From the NCBI RefSeq assembly GCF_024612015.1, contig NZ_CP102512.1:1736001-1800000 (forward strand): a DNA stretch of 64,000 bases. The letters run 5' to 3'. This DNA comes from Streptomyces sp. CA-210063 (lineage in GTDB: Bacteria; Actinomycetota; Actinomycetes; Streptomycetales; Streptomycetaceae). A program made the position numbers and the translations under genes. The notes beneath the pieces were generated by a model that had not been told where the DNA came from, ran no database searches, and worked only from the letters and a program-made list of their open reading frames with translations. This document shows, one piece after another, positions 8,766-17,489 of the stretch (the first letter of the stretch is position 1; each line of letters begins with the position of its first letter).

Positions 8766-9776
8766 ATGCGCATCGGACTCATCGGGGCGGGTCGCATCGG
8801 AACGTTTCACGCGACCACGCTCAGCCGCCACCGTGATGTCGGCTCTCTGATCATCACGGACGTCGACACGGCTCGGGCCCATGACCTCGCGGATCGCCTC
8901 GGCGAGACGGCGGCGCCAGGCGTGGACGAGATCTTCACCTGGGGTGTGGACGCCGTCGTCATAACGGCCGCGACCTCGGCCCACGGCGAACTGATCGGTC
9001 GGGCAGCGCGCTCGGGACTCCCGGTGTTCTGCGAGAAACCCATCGCCGTGGATCTGCCGGGCACCTTAAGCGCGCTCGCCGAGGTCGACGCGGCCGGGAC
9101 CGTGCTGCAGATGGGCTTCCAGCGCCGTTTCGACTCCGGTTATGTCACCGCGCGGGAGGCGGTGCGCGCGGGGCGGCTCGGGCGGCTGCACACCGTACGG
9201 GCGCTGACGGCCGATCAGACGCCGCCGTCGGCGCCGTACTTGGCGGTCTCCGGGGGGATCTACCGGGACTGTCTGATCCACGACTTCGACATCGTGCGGT
9301 GGGTGACGGGGCGCGAGGTCGCCACGGTGTACGCCACCGGGTCGGACGTCGGGCATCCGATGTTCCGGGAGGCGCACGACCTCGACACGGCGGCCGCCGT
9401 GCTCACGCTGGAGGACGGGACGCTGGTCACGGCCACGGCGGCGCGGGTGAACGGGGCCGGGTACGACGTGCGTCTGGAGCTGGCCGGGGAGCTGGACACC
9501 GTGGTGGTCGGACTGGACGACCGTACGCCGGTCGCGTCCACGGAGCCGAGCGGGCCGCCGCCCGCCGACAAGCCATGGACCGGTTTCCTGGAGCGGTTCG
9601 CCGCCGCGTACGAAGCCGAGATCGCGGCCTTCGTCGAGGTGGTGCGCGGTGAGCGGGCCAACCCGTGCGACGGCCGTGAGGCCCTCCAGGCCCTTCGCGT
9701 CGCCGAGGCGTGCGAGCTGTCCCGTCGGGAGCACCGGCCGGTGAACCTGGGGGAGATTCCGGGGGGCCGGGACTAG
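8766..9776 (+). CDS. Gfo/Idh/MocA oxidoreductase (inositol 2-dehydrogenase-like)
   Basis: A 336-residue NAD(P)-dependent dehydrogenase, likely acting on myo-inositol, a related polyol or a sugar. The Rossmann nucleotide fold starts with GLIGAGRIGTFH at residues 4-15. The conserved lysine motif FCEKPIAVD is near residue 90, and the second-domain motif IYRDCLIHDFDIVRWVTG carries the conserved Asp and His. The ATG at 8766 was chosen over a TTG three codons earlier because the Rossmann motif follows at the usual distance. It is divergent from the GntR regulator and probably under its control. Confidence 0.92.
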   Translation: MRIGLIGAGRIGTFHATTLSRHRDVGSLIITDVDTARAHDLADRLGETAAPGVDEIFTWGVDAVVITAATSAHGELIGRAARSGLPVFCEKPIAVDLPGTLSALAEVDAAGTVLQMGFQRRFDSGYVTAREAVRAGRLGRLHTVRALTADQTPPSAPYLAVSGGIYRDCLIHDFDIVRWVTGREVATVYATGSDVGHPMFREAHDLDTAAAVLTLEDGTLVTATAARVNGAGYDVRLELAGELDTVVVGLDDRTPVASTEPSGPPPADKPWTGFLERFAAAYEAEIAAFVEVVRGERANPCDGREALQALRVAEACELSRREHRPVNLGEIPGGRD

Positions 9777-10202
9777 CCGCCGGGCTGGGGCCAGGGGGTT
9801 TTCGCCCCCGGCCCGCTCCGGGTCACCTTCCCGCCCCCCGGTGGGTGAGCGGGAAGCGTGCGGATGAGCGGGCGGTGAATCGCCCTCCGGGCTGTCCTCA
9901 AACGCCGGACAGGCTGAATACGCCCGAGCGCGACCGGAGAGGGCAGCGGCGATGGGATGCGCCGGGCCTCGGCTGAGTCCAGGGGCTCGCCTGAATGTGC
10001 CGGGCGGGTCCCGATGCTTTTAGGGGCGCGGGGAACTGCGCGACATGCCACGACGATCCCGCAGCCACACACTCCCCCAAGCCCCTACGGCGATCAAGGG
10101 AACGGGGTCCGGGGCGGAGCCCCGTGACACGGTCACGGGGTCGAAGGGGCAGCGCCCCCGGGGATGGGACGGGTAGGGGCGGCGGGGGCGAAAAAACACC
10201 CC
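9777..10202. other. 426-bp intergenic region with dispersed repeats, no gene seen
   Basis: No convincing ORF in any frame. It carries the repeat at 10022-10044 and GC-rich inverted repeats near 10105-10160 (for example GTCCGGGGCGGAGCCCCGTG and a GGGGCAGCGCCCC core) of the sort often found between Streptomyces genes. It separates two convergent genes, so part of it may act as a bidirectional terminator. Confidence 0.6.
10022..10044 (+). repeat. Dispersed intergenic repeat, copy 2
   Basis: Same 23-bp element as 7846-7868 (reverse) and 58339-58361. Similarity to the third copy continues for about 15 bp past the core (GCCACGACGAT...CCGCAG). Confidence 0.8.
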
Positions 10203-11393
10203 TCACCAGCGCACCGGCAGGCTCCGCACCCCCCGTATCAGCATTCCCGGCAGCCATTCACCCGGCGGGCCGTCCAGGGCCAGGCCGGGGCAGCGTCCCA
10301 GAAGTGCACGGAGCGCCACACGGGCCTCAAGCCGGGCCAGGGGCGCGCCCAGGCAGTAGTGGATGCCATGGCCGAAGGCGAGGTGCCCGCGCGTGTCGCG
10401 GTGGATGTCGAAGCGGTCGGGCGCGGCATAGCGGGTGCCGTCACGGTCGGCGGCAGCCAGGCCGATCATCACCGAGTCGCCCGCCGGGATGGCCGTACCG
10501 CCGATGTCCAACGGCTCGGCGGCGTAGCGGAACGTCGCGTTCTCCACCGGCCCCTCGTGGCGCAGTGTCTCCTCCACGACCGCGTCGACGAGGCTCATGT
10601 CGGCCCGCACCTCGGCGAGTTGACCGGGGTGGGTGAGGAGCGCGTGGACGGCGCCGGTGATGAGGTTGACCGTGGTCTCGTGGCCGGCGATGAGGAGAAT
10701 GAAGGCCATGCCGCGCAGCTCGTCGGAGGACAGGCGGTCGCCGTCCTCGTTCGTCGTCCGGATCAGGGCGCTCAGCAGGTCGTCGGCGGGCGGGGAGCAC
10801 CGCTTGTCCTCTATCAACTCGCCCAGATAGGAGGCGAGTTGGACGAATGCCTCGTACTCGCTCGCACCGCTGGTCGGTGCCACCGCCTCCGTCGACAGCT
10901 TACGGAAGGCCGCCCGGTCGAACTCGGGCACGCCGAGCAGTTCGCAGATGACGGTGAGCGGCAGCGGGTACGCGAACGACTCCACCAGGTCGGCGCGGCC
11001 GAGCGGCAGCATCGCGTCCAGCAGCGAGCCGGTGATCTCCTCGACCCTCGGCCGCAATTGCTCGACCCGGCGGGCGGTGAACTCACGGGCTATCAGCCCG
11101 CGCAGCCGTGTGTGCTGGGGCGGGTCGCTGACCAGCAGATACTTGCCGATCAGCTGCTCGTCGAGGAAGGTGACGCCGATCTTCGAGCCGTCCTTCGACA
11201 GCCGGGGATCGGCGAGCGCCGCCCGTGCCTCCTCGTACCCCACGACGAGCCATACCTCGTGATGGGCGTCGAGCTTCGGCAGCCGCACCCGGTGCACCGG
11301 GCCCAGCGCCCTCAGCTCCGCGTACACGGGATGCGGGTCCTCCGTGAACCGCGGCCCGTACTCCCCGAGATCGATCACCTTCGCCTGTCCCAT
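10203..11393 (-). CDS. Cytochrome P450 (CYP107-like)
   Basis: A 396-residue soluble bacterial P450 monooxygenase. It shows the I-helix AGHETTVNL (oxygen activation), the K-helix EETLRHEGP (ExxR), and the heme loop FGHGIHYCLGAPLARLEA starting at residue 340 with the axial Cys near 347. All invariant residues are present. The ATG at 11393 has a GGGGGGA ribosome binding site 6 nt upstream. The substrate is unknown. No ferredoxin gene is adjacent, so electrons must come from elsewhere. The general layout resembles the CYP107 family of Streptomyces, which often oxidises macrolides or terpenes; that part is inference. Confidence 0.95.
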   Translation of the reverse strand: MGQAKVIDLGEYGPRFTEDPHPVYAELRALGPVHRVRLPKLDAHHEVWLVVGYEEARAALADPRLSKDGSKIGVTFLDEQLIGKYLLVSDPPQHTRLRGLIAREFTARRVEQLRPRVEEITGSLLDAMLPLGRADLVESFAYPLPLTVICELLGVPEFDRAAFRKLSTEAVAPTSGASEYEAFVQLASYLGELIEDKRCSPPADDLLSALIRTTNEDGDRLSSDELRGMAFILLIAGHETTVNLITGAVHALLTHPGQLAEVRADMSLVDAVVEETLRHEGPVENATFRYAAEPLDIGGTAIPAGDSVMIGLAAADRDGTRYAAPDRFDIHRDTRGHLAFGHGIHYCLGAPLARLEARVALRALLGRCPGLALDGPPGEWLPGMLIRGVRSLPVRW

Positions 11394-11453
11394 GAGTTCC
11401 CCCCTCGCCCGTACAACGCGCGGGTCCACCCACGAGTGCCCGGCGCCAGGCCT

Positions 11454-12134
11454 CTAGGGGCCCTGGCGCCCGTCCTCCTCCAGCAACCCCGCGTCGTACG
11501 TCAACAGGGCTATCTGTACCCGGTTGTTGAGGTCGAGCTTGGCGAGGATGCGGGAGACGTGGGTCTTGACGGTGGCGACGCTCATGAAGAGTTCGCCGGC
11601 GATCTCGGCGTTGGAGGCGCCGCGGCCGACGGCGACGGCGACCTCGCGTTCGCGGTCGTTGAGGGCGGCGACGCGGGTACGGGCGTTCGTGCGGCGGGTG
11701 TCGGGGGCGGTGCCGGCGGCGTGCGCCATGAGGCGGCGGGTGACGGCGGGCGAAAGCACCGGGTCGCCGGCCGCGACCCGCCGTACCGCCTCGACGATCT
11801 CGGCGGGCGGGGTGTCCTTGAGGACGAACCCGGCGGCGCCCGCGCGCAGGGCGCGCAGGACCTGGTCGTCGGCGTGGAAAGTGGTGAGGACGACGACCTG
11901 GGGCGCGTCCGGGCGGCCGCGGAGCCGCTCGGTGGCCGTGAGGCCGTCGACGGTCGGCATCCGGATGTCCATGAGGACGACGTCGGGGCGCGTACGGTCG
12001 ACGAGGGCGTCCACCTCGTCGCCGTCGGCCGCCTCGCCCACGATCTCGATGTCGTCGGCGCCGCCCAGCATGAAGGACAGTCCGGCGCGCACGAGGGGGT
12101 CGTCGTCGACGAGGAGGAGGCGGATCGCGGTCAT
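11454..12134 (-). CDS. NarL/FixJ-type response regulator
   Basis: A 226-residue response regulator. The receiver domain has the acidic pair DDD at residues 10-12, the phospho-acceptor Asp56 in VVLMDIRMP, and the conserved Thr and Lys in VVLTTFH and VLKDTPP. A LuxR-type helix-turn-helix follows, LNDREREVAVAVGRGASNAEI then MSVATVKTHVSRILAKLDL. The ATG at 12134 is right for the receiver fold. The probable partner kinase is not adjacent but 2.5 kb away (14625-15878), on the same strand, with an AKR and a membrane protein between. Confidence 0.95.
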   Translation of the reverse strand: MTAIRLLLVDDDPLVRAGLSFMLGGADDIEIVGEAADGDEVDALVDRTRPDVVLMDIRMPTVDGLTATERLRGRPDAPQVVVLTTFHADDQVLRALRAGAAGFVLKDTPPAEIVEAVRRVAAGDPVLSPAVTRRLMAHAAGTAPDTRRTNARTRVAALNDREREVAVAVGRGASNAEIAGELFMSVATVKTHVSRILAKLDLNNRVQIALLTYDAGLLEEDGRQGP

Positions 12135-12259
12135 CGGCCCACCGTTCGGATCGCGGTCATGGGCACCACCGTAATGAGGCTTCGTCCCGGAGCACCGCCT
12201 TGTCGTGCGCCGACCCGTTAGTGTCGGCCGGTACGGCATTCAACTGACGGAGGTTTTGG

Positions 12260-13288
12260 GTGCGTTACCGACTCCTGGGGCGGACCGGGCTCCGCGTCTC
12301 CGAGCTGTTCCTCGGCGCCATGACGTTCGGGGAGCAGGGTGGGGTGGGAGCACCCCGGGAGGAGTGCGCGCGGATCCTCGACGTGTACGCGGAGGCCGGC
12401 GGCAATGTGATCGACACCGCGGTCAACTACCGGGGCGGGGAGAGCGAGCGCATCGTCGGCGAGCTGCTCAAGGGGCGGCGCGACCGGTTCGTGCTCTCCA
12501 CGAAGTACACGGTCTCGCGCGACGGCACCGATCCCAACGCCGCGGGCAACCACCGCAAGAACCTCGCGCTGTCCCTGGAGACGAGCCTGCGGCGCCTGGG
12601 CACGGACTACGTGGACCTCTACTGGGTGCACATCTGGGACCGGAACACCCCGGTCGAGGAGACGATGCGCGCCCTGGACGACGCCGTACGGTCCGGGAAG
12701 GTGCTGTACGTCGGTATCTCGGACGCCCCGGCGTGGGTGGTTTCGCGCGCCAACACCCTTGCCGAATGGCGGGGTTGGTCGCCGCTGTCGGCGCTCCAGG
12801 TGCCGTACAGCCTGCTCAACCGGGACATCGAGCGCGAACTGCTGCCGATGGCGGAGGCGTTCGGCATGTCGGTCGCGGCCTGGAGCCCCCTGCAGAACGG
12901 TGTCCTGTCCGGCAAGTACACCCGGCCGGGCGGGGTGGCGCCGGGCACCGCGACCCGGTTGTCCGCCGAGGCGATCGGGGAACGCGAGCGTGCGGTGGCG
13001 GAGGCCGTGCAGGCCGCCGCCGACGAACTCGACGCCACCCCGGCCCAGGTCGCCATCGCGTGGACCATGGCCCACTCCCCCGCCGTGCACCCCATCCTCG
13101 GTGCCCGCCGCGTCGAACAGCTCATGGACAACCTCGGCGCCGCCCGGCTCGTCCTCCCCGAGGAGCTGCTGGCCCGGCTGGAGGAGGCCACCGACTTCCG
13201 CCTCGGTTTCCCCGGCGACTTCATCGACGAGGCGTCGGCGTGGGTGTACGGGTCGGCGGGGCAGCGCGTGGTGCCGCGGATGGCTTGA
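12260..13288 (+). CDS. Aldo/keto reductase
   Basis: A 342-residue NADPH-dependent TIM-barrel reductase, GTG start. The catalytic tetrad can be seen as Asp and Tyr in IDTAVNYRGG, Lys in LSTKYTVS and His in YWVHIWD. Near the C-terminus is the NADPH-binding LGARRVEQLMDNL. The sequence resembles the actinobacterial AKR13/AKR-like group. It is divergent from the response regulator and inserted between it and its likely sensor kinase. The natural substrate cannot be told from the sequence. Confidence 0.93.
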   Translation: MRYRLLGRTGLRVSELFLGAMTFGEQGGVGAPREECARILDVYAEAGGNVIDTAVNYRGGESERIVGELLKGRRDRFVLSTKYTVSRDGTDPNAAGNHRKNLALSLETSLRRLGTDYVDLYWVHIWDRNTPVEETMRALDDAVRSGKVLYVGISDAPAWVVSRANTLAEWRGWSPLSALQVPYSLLNRDIERELLPMAEAFGMSVAAWSPLQNGVLSGKYTRPGGVAPGTATRLSAEAIGERERAVAEAVQAAADELDATPAQVAIAWTMAHSPAVHPILGARRVEQLMDNLGAARLVLPEELLARLEEATDFRLGFPGDFIDEASAWVYGSAGQRVVPRMA

Positions 13289-13350
13289 ACGGACGTGTAC
13301 GGGCTGGTCGGTCCTGTACAGCTCGGTCGACCCCGCTGGGGCGACCGGCG

Positions 13351-13485
13351 GGTCTCGCTCCCCAGCGCCAGTCGGCCGGTCTCACTCCCCAGCGCCGACC
13401 GACCGGTGTCGCTCCCCAGCGCCGACCGGCGGGCGTCGCTCCTCAACGCCAACCGATGCTGGACGCTCCCCAGCGCCGACCGACC
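13351..13485 (+). repeat. 27-bp tandem repeat between convergent genes
   Basis: Five direct copies of a 27-bp unit (core CTCCCCAGCGCCGACCG), starting at 13351, 13378, 13405, 13432 and 13459, with a partial sixth. It is in the 208-bp gap between the 3' ends of the AKR and the membrane protein gene. There are no spacer-repeat differences as in CRISPR. Confidence 0.85.
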
Positions 13486-13496
13486 AAAGGCCCTCC

Positions 13497-14516
13497 TCAG
13501 CCGCGCAGCCGCACCCCGTACCGGGTGCGCAGCCGGTGGATCTCCCACCACGCGACGGCCGAAACCGAGGCCGGGCCGCCGATGAGGGCGGCGAGTTGGA
13601 CGAGCGGCGGGCCCGGTGGCAGCCCGCCGACGGCCAGGTTGATGGCGGCGAACTCCCACACCAGGGCACCGGTGAGCAGCGCCGGGAGCGCCGGATGCAC
13701 CTCGGCGGTGTTGAAGGCGCTGCGTACGGCGGGCCCGGAGGCGAAGGCGAGGAAGAGCAGTACCCAGAGCAGCGGCAGGAGGAGGACGAGCGGCCCCCAG
13801 AGGCCCACGTCCTTCCCCAGGTGACTGTCCGCGTAGTAGATCGCCCCGACGAGGAGCGGGATCGTTGTGAAGGCGCCGACGTACCACAGGGCCGATGTCC
13901 CTGCGGTGCGCAGATGGGGACGCATGGCTTCTCTCGCGGTCGGCGACGACCAGCGGAAGAGGGCCGCGACGACCGCGGGGGCGCTGAGGAGCAGCAGCCA
14001 GGGGGTGATGGTCAGCCGCATCATGAACTGCTGCTGCGCCTGGTCCACGTCCTCGGGTCTGCCGTACACCGCCAGGATCAGCAGGGACATCGCGGTGGCC
14101 GTCCAGGCCCGTTTCCGCTGCACCCGTGCCACCTCGTCGTCCACGAGGCGGTGGCGGGCGCGGGAGGGGAAGATCCGCCGGGCCGGGCGGCGGGCCGAGC
14201 GGGCCAGTGGGTAGCCCACCAGCAGACCGACCACCATCGGCCACGCGCACATCACCGCCATCGCCCACAGACAGCCGTGCAGCCGCAGCCCGCCGAGGAA
14301 CTGCCTCAGCGGCGGCCAGTCGTCCTCCCGCAGCTGCCGCCACAGGGTGGGCGGCGGGTAGGGACCGTACGGATAGGGGGCGTTGGGGCCGTACGGCGGT
14401 GGCCCCGGCCGGGGCGGGACGTACGGTCCCGGAGGCGGCGGTGGAGCCGTCGGGGGGTACGGTCCTCCGTTCGGCGGCCAGGGCGGCTGGTGCGGATCGT
14501 GTCCCCCGAAACTCAC
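13497..14516 (-). CDS. Multi-pass membrane protein with a Pro/Tyr-rich N-terminal tail
   Basis: A 339-residue protein. Residues 1-60 are almost only Pro, Gly and Tyr (PPPPPGPYVPPRPGPPPYGP), a disordered cytoplasmic tail common in actinobacterial membrane proteins. About five or six hydrophobic segments follow (for example LWAMAVMCAWPMVVGLLVGY, ITPWLLLLSAPAVVAALF, VLLLPLLWVLLFLAFA). I recognise no catalytic motif or named family. It is followed by the histidine kinase gene upstream on the same strand (gap of about 110 bp), so it could belong to that two-component locus, perhaps as a sensing partner; this is inference from position only. Confidence 0.85.
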   Translation of the reverse strand: MSFGGHDPHQPPWPPNGGPYPPTAPPPPPGPYVPPRPGPPPYGPNAPYPYGPYPPPTLWRQLREDDWPPLRQFLGGLRLHGCLWAMAVMCAWPMVVGLLVGYPLARSARRPARRIFPSRARHRLVDDEVARVQRKRAWTATAMSLLILAVYGRPEDVDQAQQQFMMRLTITPWLLLLSAPAVVAALFRWSSPTAREAMRPHLRTAGTSALWYVGAFTTIPLLVGAIYYADSHLGKDVGLWGPLVLLLPLLWVLLFLAFASGPAVRSAFNTAEVHPALPALLTGALVWEFAAINLAVGGLPPGPPLVQLAALIGGPASVSAVAWWEIHRLRTRYGVRLRG

Positions 14517-14624
14517 TCTGCTGTCCCTCCCGAGGCGCCCGGCGCCGTACGGCCCGCACGGGTCGTACGAGTCAACTGGCCATCATGGGGGACGAGATGG
14601 CGTCGCGCACGCCGATGCCCGGGT

Positions 14625-15878
14625 TCAGCGCCAGGGCAGCCAGGCCCGTACGCCGAACCCGCCGTCCTGGTCGGGCCCGTGGTCCAGACGGCCCCCGGCC
14701 AGCGTGGCGCGCTCGGTGAGGCCGATGAGGCCCTGGCCGGAGCCGGGGACGGGCGGGACCTCCCCCGGAGGCGCCAGGTTGCGTACGGAAACGGTGAGTC
14801 CGTCGCCCGGGGCGCCCGAGACGGTGACGGTGACCTCGGCGCCGGGGGCGTGCTTGCGGGCGTTGGTCAGGCACTCCTGGGCGATGCGGTAGGCGGTGCG
14901 GCCGACGGAGGCGGGGACGGCGGCGCGGTCGGTGACGTGCTGGTCCAGGACGACCTTCATGCCGGCCTCGCGGGACTCGGAGACGAGGGTGTCGAGGGCG
15001 GCGAGGGTCGGCTGGGGCCGGCCCGCGTCGTCGGGTTCGCCCGCGCGCAGCACACCGATGATCTCCCGCAGGTCCTGCAGGGCCTCGTGGGCGCTCTCCC
15101 GGATGACGCCCGCCGCGCGGGCGATCTCGGCCTGGGGCGCGTCGGGCCGGAACTCCAGCGCGCCCGCGTGCACGCTCAGCAGCGTCAGGCGGTGCGCCAG
15201 GACGTCGTGCATCTCGCGCGCGATGGCCTCACGGGCGAGCCGTTGCGCCTGCTCGGCCCGGAGCACCGCCTCCGTCTCGGCCCGCCGGGCCCGGTCCCGG
15301 AAGCTGAGCATGAGCTGCCGCTTGGAACGCACGAACATGCCCCAGCCGACGATCGCGGCGGTGAGCAGCGCGGCCAGGAAGACCGCCCAGGGGTAGCTGA
15401 TGTCGGGGTCGGGCCGCAGCCAGAAGAACAGCGGGGTCAGCGCGAGGGAGGTGCCGGCCACCCAGGCCACGTAGCGGAAGGGCCGGTGCACGGTGAGGGT
15501 GAAGAAGGCGACGAAGCCGGCGCCGCCCGCCGTGCTGGACAAGAAACAGACCGGGACCATCGCCACGGCGAGGCCGACCGGCCAGCGCCGGCGCAGCCAG
15601 ACCGCGGCGCAGGCGAGCGCGCCCAGCACCTGGTCGAAGACGGCGAAGCCCTGCGGCAGGTAGGGCTCGTTCCTGACCGTCTCCACGGTCAGGAGACCGA
15701 TGAACACGGCCAGCAGGAAGCAGGTGAAGTCGACGACCCAGTCGCGTGCGGTGCGCTTGGGCGGCCGTCCGGCGTGTCCGTTCTCGGGGTCGTGGTCGGG
15801 GTCGAGCACAGCGGACGGCAACAGCCAGCTCCGCCCCGGGAAGGTCGGCGGCTCGGGTACCGGCTTGTCACCACTCAC
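14625..15878 (-). CDS. Sensor histidine kinase (HisKA_3 / NarX-like)
   Basis: A 417-residue membrane kinase. About six hydrophobic segments span residues 40-190. The dimerisation/H-box AIAREMHDVLAHRLTLLS has the phospho-acceptor His. The ATPase domain shows the N-box ECLTNARKHAPG and the G-box SGQGLIGLTERATLAGG. This group phosphorylates NarL/FixJ-type regulators, and the only one nearby is at 11454-12134, so they are the likely pair. The GTG start at 15878 fits the family N-terminus but lacks a clear ribosome binding site. Confidence 0.93.
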   Translation of the reverse strand: MSGDKPVPEPPTFPGRSWLLPSAVLDPDHDPENGHAGRPPKRTARDWVVDFTCFLLAVFIGLLTVETVRNEPYLPQGFAVFDQVLGALACAAVWLRRRWPVGLAVAMVPVCFLSSTAGGAGFVAFFTLTVHRPFRYVAWVAGTSLALTPLFFWLRPDPDISYPWAVFLAALLTAAIVGWGMFVRSKRQLMLSFRDRARRAETEAVLRAEQAQRLAREAIAREMHDVLAHRLTLLSVHAGALEFRPDAPQAEIARAAGVIRESAHEALQDLREIIGVLRAGEPDDAGRPQPTLAALDTLVSESREAGMKVVLDQHVTDRAAVPASVGRTAYRIAQECLTNARKHAPGAEVTVTVSGAPGDGLTVSVRNLAPPGEVPPVPGSGQGLIGLTERATLAGGRLDHGPDQDGGFGVRAWLPWR

Positions 15879-16056
15879 GGTCGACAAATCTACGCAGAGA
15901 CGGCCTCCACCACCTCCCTCAGCCGGTGATCGCGACCAAAGTCGTGACCTCGTCGACTTTCGGCGGCCCGCCGCCCCTCGGATCGGTACTCCCGTCGGAC
16001 AGGGCTCGCCCCGCGGCCGATGGATGTGGGGGGACCGCGGGGCGAGGATCCTGGAC

Positions 16057-16260
16057 ATGAAGCAGTTGTTGGAGTTTCTCGGGTTCATCGCCCTGCTGCA
16101 GGGCTCCGGCGGTCTGGTGTACGAACTCACCGGCAAGCTGCGGTGGGGGGTGACGCAGCGGTGGAGCACCCTGGACGGCTACGAGATCTATGTGAGCATC
16201 GCGCTGATCGTCCTGGCGCTCGCCCTGTTCGCGGCGGCCGAGAGCCGGAAATCCGGGTGA
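16057..16260 (+). CDS. Small two-helix membrane protein, unknown
   Basis: A 67-residue ORF with two hydrophobic segments, FLGFIALLQGSGGLVYEL near residues 8-25 and YVSIALIVLALALFAAA near 46-62. The ATG at 16057 has a weak GAGGA-like site upstream. Third-position GC is high and no overlapping ORF competes. I do not recognise the family. Confidence 0.7.
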   Translation: MKQLLEFLGFIALLQGSGGLVYELTGKLRWGVTQRWSTLDGYEIYVSIALIVLALALFAAAESRKSG

Positions 16261-16665
16261 CCGTCTCCGAGGAAGCGGGTGGCCGGCGGCCCGCTCGACC
16301 GTCTGTCCGGTGGGGGACCGTAGCGCCTCCCAGACCGGCGCCCGGTCGACAACTTCCGGAAGCTCGGCCAGATCGTCCACCTGCGATGCGTGACGTCGCG
16401 GCACCGACTTGAATGGGAAATCATCAGCCACGCCGGCTTCTGGATCCGCAACAACGCGCGCACGCCGACCCCGAGGTGTGTGCGCCGTCGCCGGCCTGGA
16501 GAACGAGCGGCTCCAGGCTCGAGTCACCAGGCGGTACACCAGCGTGTGGGGATGAGGTGGTGACACGGAGTCGCAAGTTAACTCCGCGAAAACTCATCGG
16601 ACTTGACGGGAAATTCCCCGGAGTTGTCATTGACATGCCACTGTCTACGCGCGTCATCATGAGGC
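16261..16665. other. 405-bp intergenic region, promoter of the ribonuclease gene at its right end
   Basis: No convincing gene. Short open stretches occur (for example a frame containing VDNFRKLGQIVHLRC near 16345-16390) but match no family I know. At the right end TTGACATGCCA (from 16630) is followed by TCTACGCGCG, an arrangement I associate with promoters of secreted Streptomyces proteins. It ends only about 10 bp from the ribonuclease ATG, so a very short or leaderless mRNA is possible. Confidence 0.5.
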
Positions 16666-17055
16666 ATGAGATTCCCCCCACGAATCACCCGCATCGGCGC
16701 CACAGCCGCCGTCCTGTCCGCCCTCCTCGTCGGCGGCACCGTCGCCACCGCCACTCCGGCGGCCGCCGCGGTCGGCAGCATCTGCTACAGCGACCTGCCC
16801 TCCCAGGCCCACGACACACTCGACCTGATCGAGCAGGGCGGCCCCTATCCGTACTCGCAGGACGGCACCGTCTTCCAGAACCGGGAAGGCATTCTGCCCA
16901 GCCAGTCCTCTGGCTACTATCACGAGTACACCGTGATCACGCCGGGCTCCTCCACGCGCGGTGCGCGCCGCATCGTCACCGGCGAGGAGAACCGAGAGGA
17001 CTACTACACGGCCGACCACTACGAGTCCTTCGACCTGGTCAACTACGGCTGCTGA
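16666..17055 (+). CDS. Secreted guanyl-specific ribonuclease (RNase Sa type)
   Basis: A 129-residue precursor. Residues 1-35 form a signal peptide (basic start, hydrophobic core, AAAA end). The mature part aligns with RNase Sa from S. aureofaciens without gaps, offset 33: catalytic Glu87 (Sa Glu54) in YYHEYTV, Arg98 and Arg102 (Sa Arg65/69), His118 (Sa His85) in ADHY, and the disulfide cysteines 40 and 129. It cuts RNA after guanosine. No barstar-like inhibitor gene is seen next to it, so immunity must come from rapid export or an unlinked inhibitor. Function may be nutrient scavenging or a toxin. Confidence 0.95.
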   Translation: MRFPPRITRIGATAAVLSALLVGGTVATATPAAAAVGSICYSDLPSQAHDTLDLIEQGGPYPYSQDGTVFQNREGILPSQSSGYYHEYTVITPGSSTRGARRIVTGEENREDYYTADHYESFDLVNYGC

Positions 17056-17489
17056 GTCCCCCACGCATCAGCCCGAGGAACGGTGCGACCCGCTGAAGGT
17101 CCGGCGATGCGCTCAGCCGGGCCTTCAGCATCCGGCGGCGACCGGGACGCACCCCTGAACAGCGTGGTGCCTTCCCGAGCCGGTGACGCAAACCCACCTC
17201 GCCGGAAGGCCTCAGCCACGCTGTGAGGCGAGTCCGTGCGACAGCTGCACGGCTCGATCTCGACGGAATCCAGCACCGCAGAACTCCTCGCCCCGCGTAC
17301 CCCCCACACACGAACATCGGGCGCGGGGCGAGGCACGTTCTGCGGTAGCCCGCGCCAAATCAACTTCGGCGCCTCCCTTTTCCACGTCGCTTCCCAATGC
17401 GACCGGATGGACCACGCCGTCCTATCGCCTGCCGCGGAAAGGCCTGAGACACCATCGGGCGGATGGCGCGGCCGTTGAACCTCGCGAGC
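17056..17489. other. 434-bp region with no gene seen
   Basis: Several frames stay open, as expected for high GC, but none shows a domain, ribosome binding site or convincing codon pattern. It may contain decayed 5' sequence of the caspase-like gene that follows. Confidence 0.4.

Noticed and set aside
13351-13485. CRISPR-like array
   Set aside because: The repeats are directly adjacent without spacers and no cas genes are present.
12619-14559. Long minus-strand frame across the AKR and membrane-protein region
   Set aside because: It is antisense to the AKR and out of frame with the membrane protein, with Arg/Pro-rich composition.
16320-16550. Possible gene in the gap before the ribonuclease
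   Set aside because: Short frames on both strands have no start signal, no domain and no clear codon bias.
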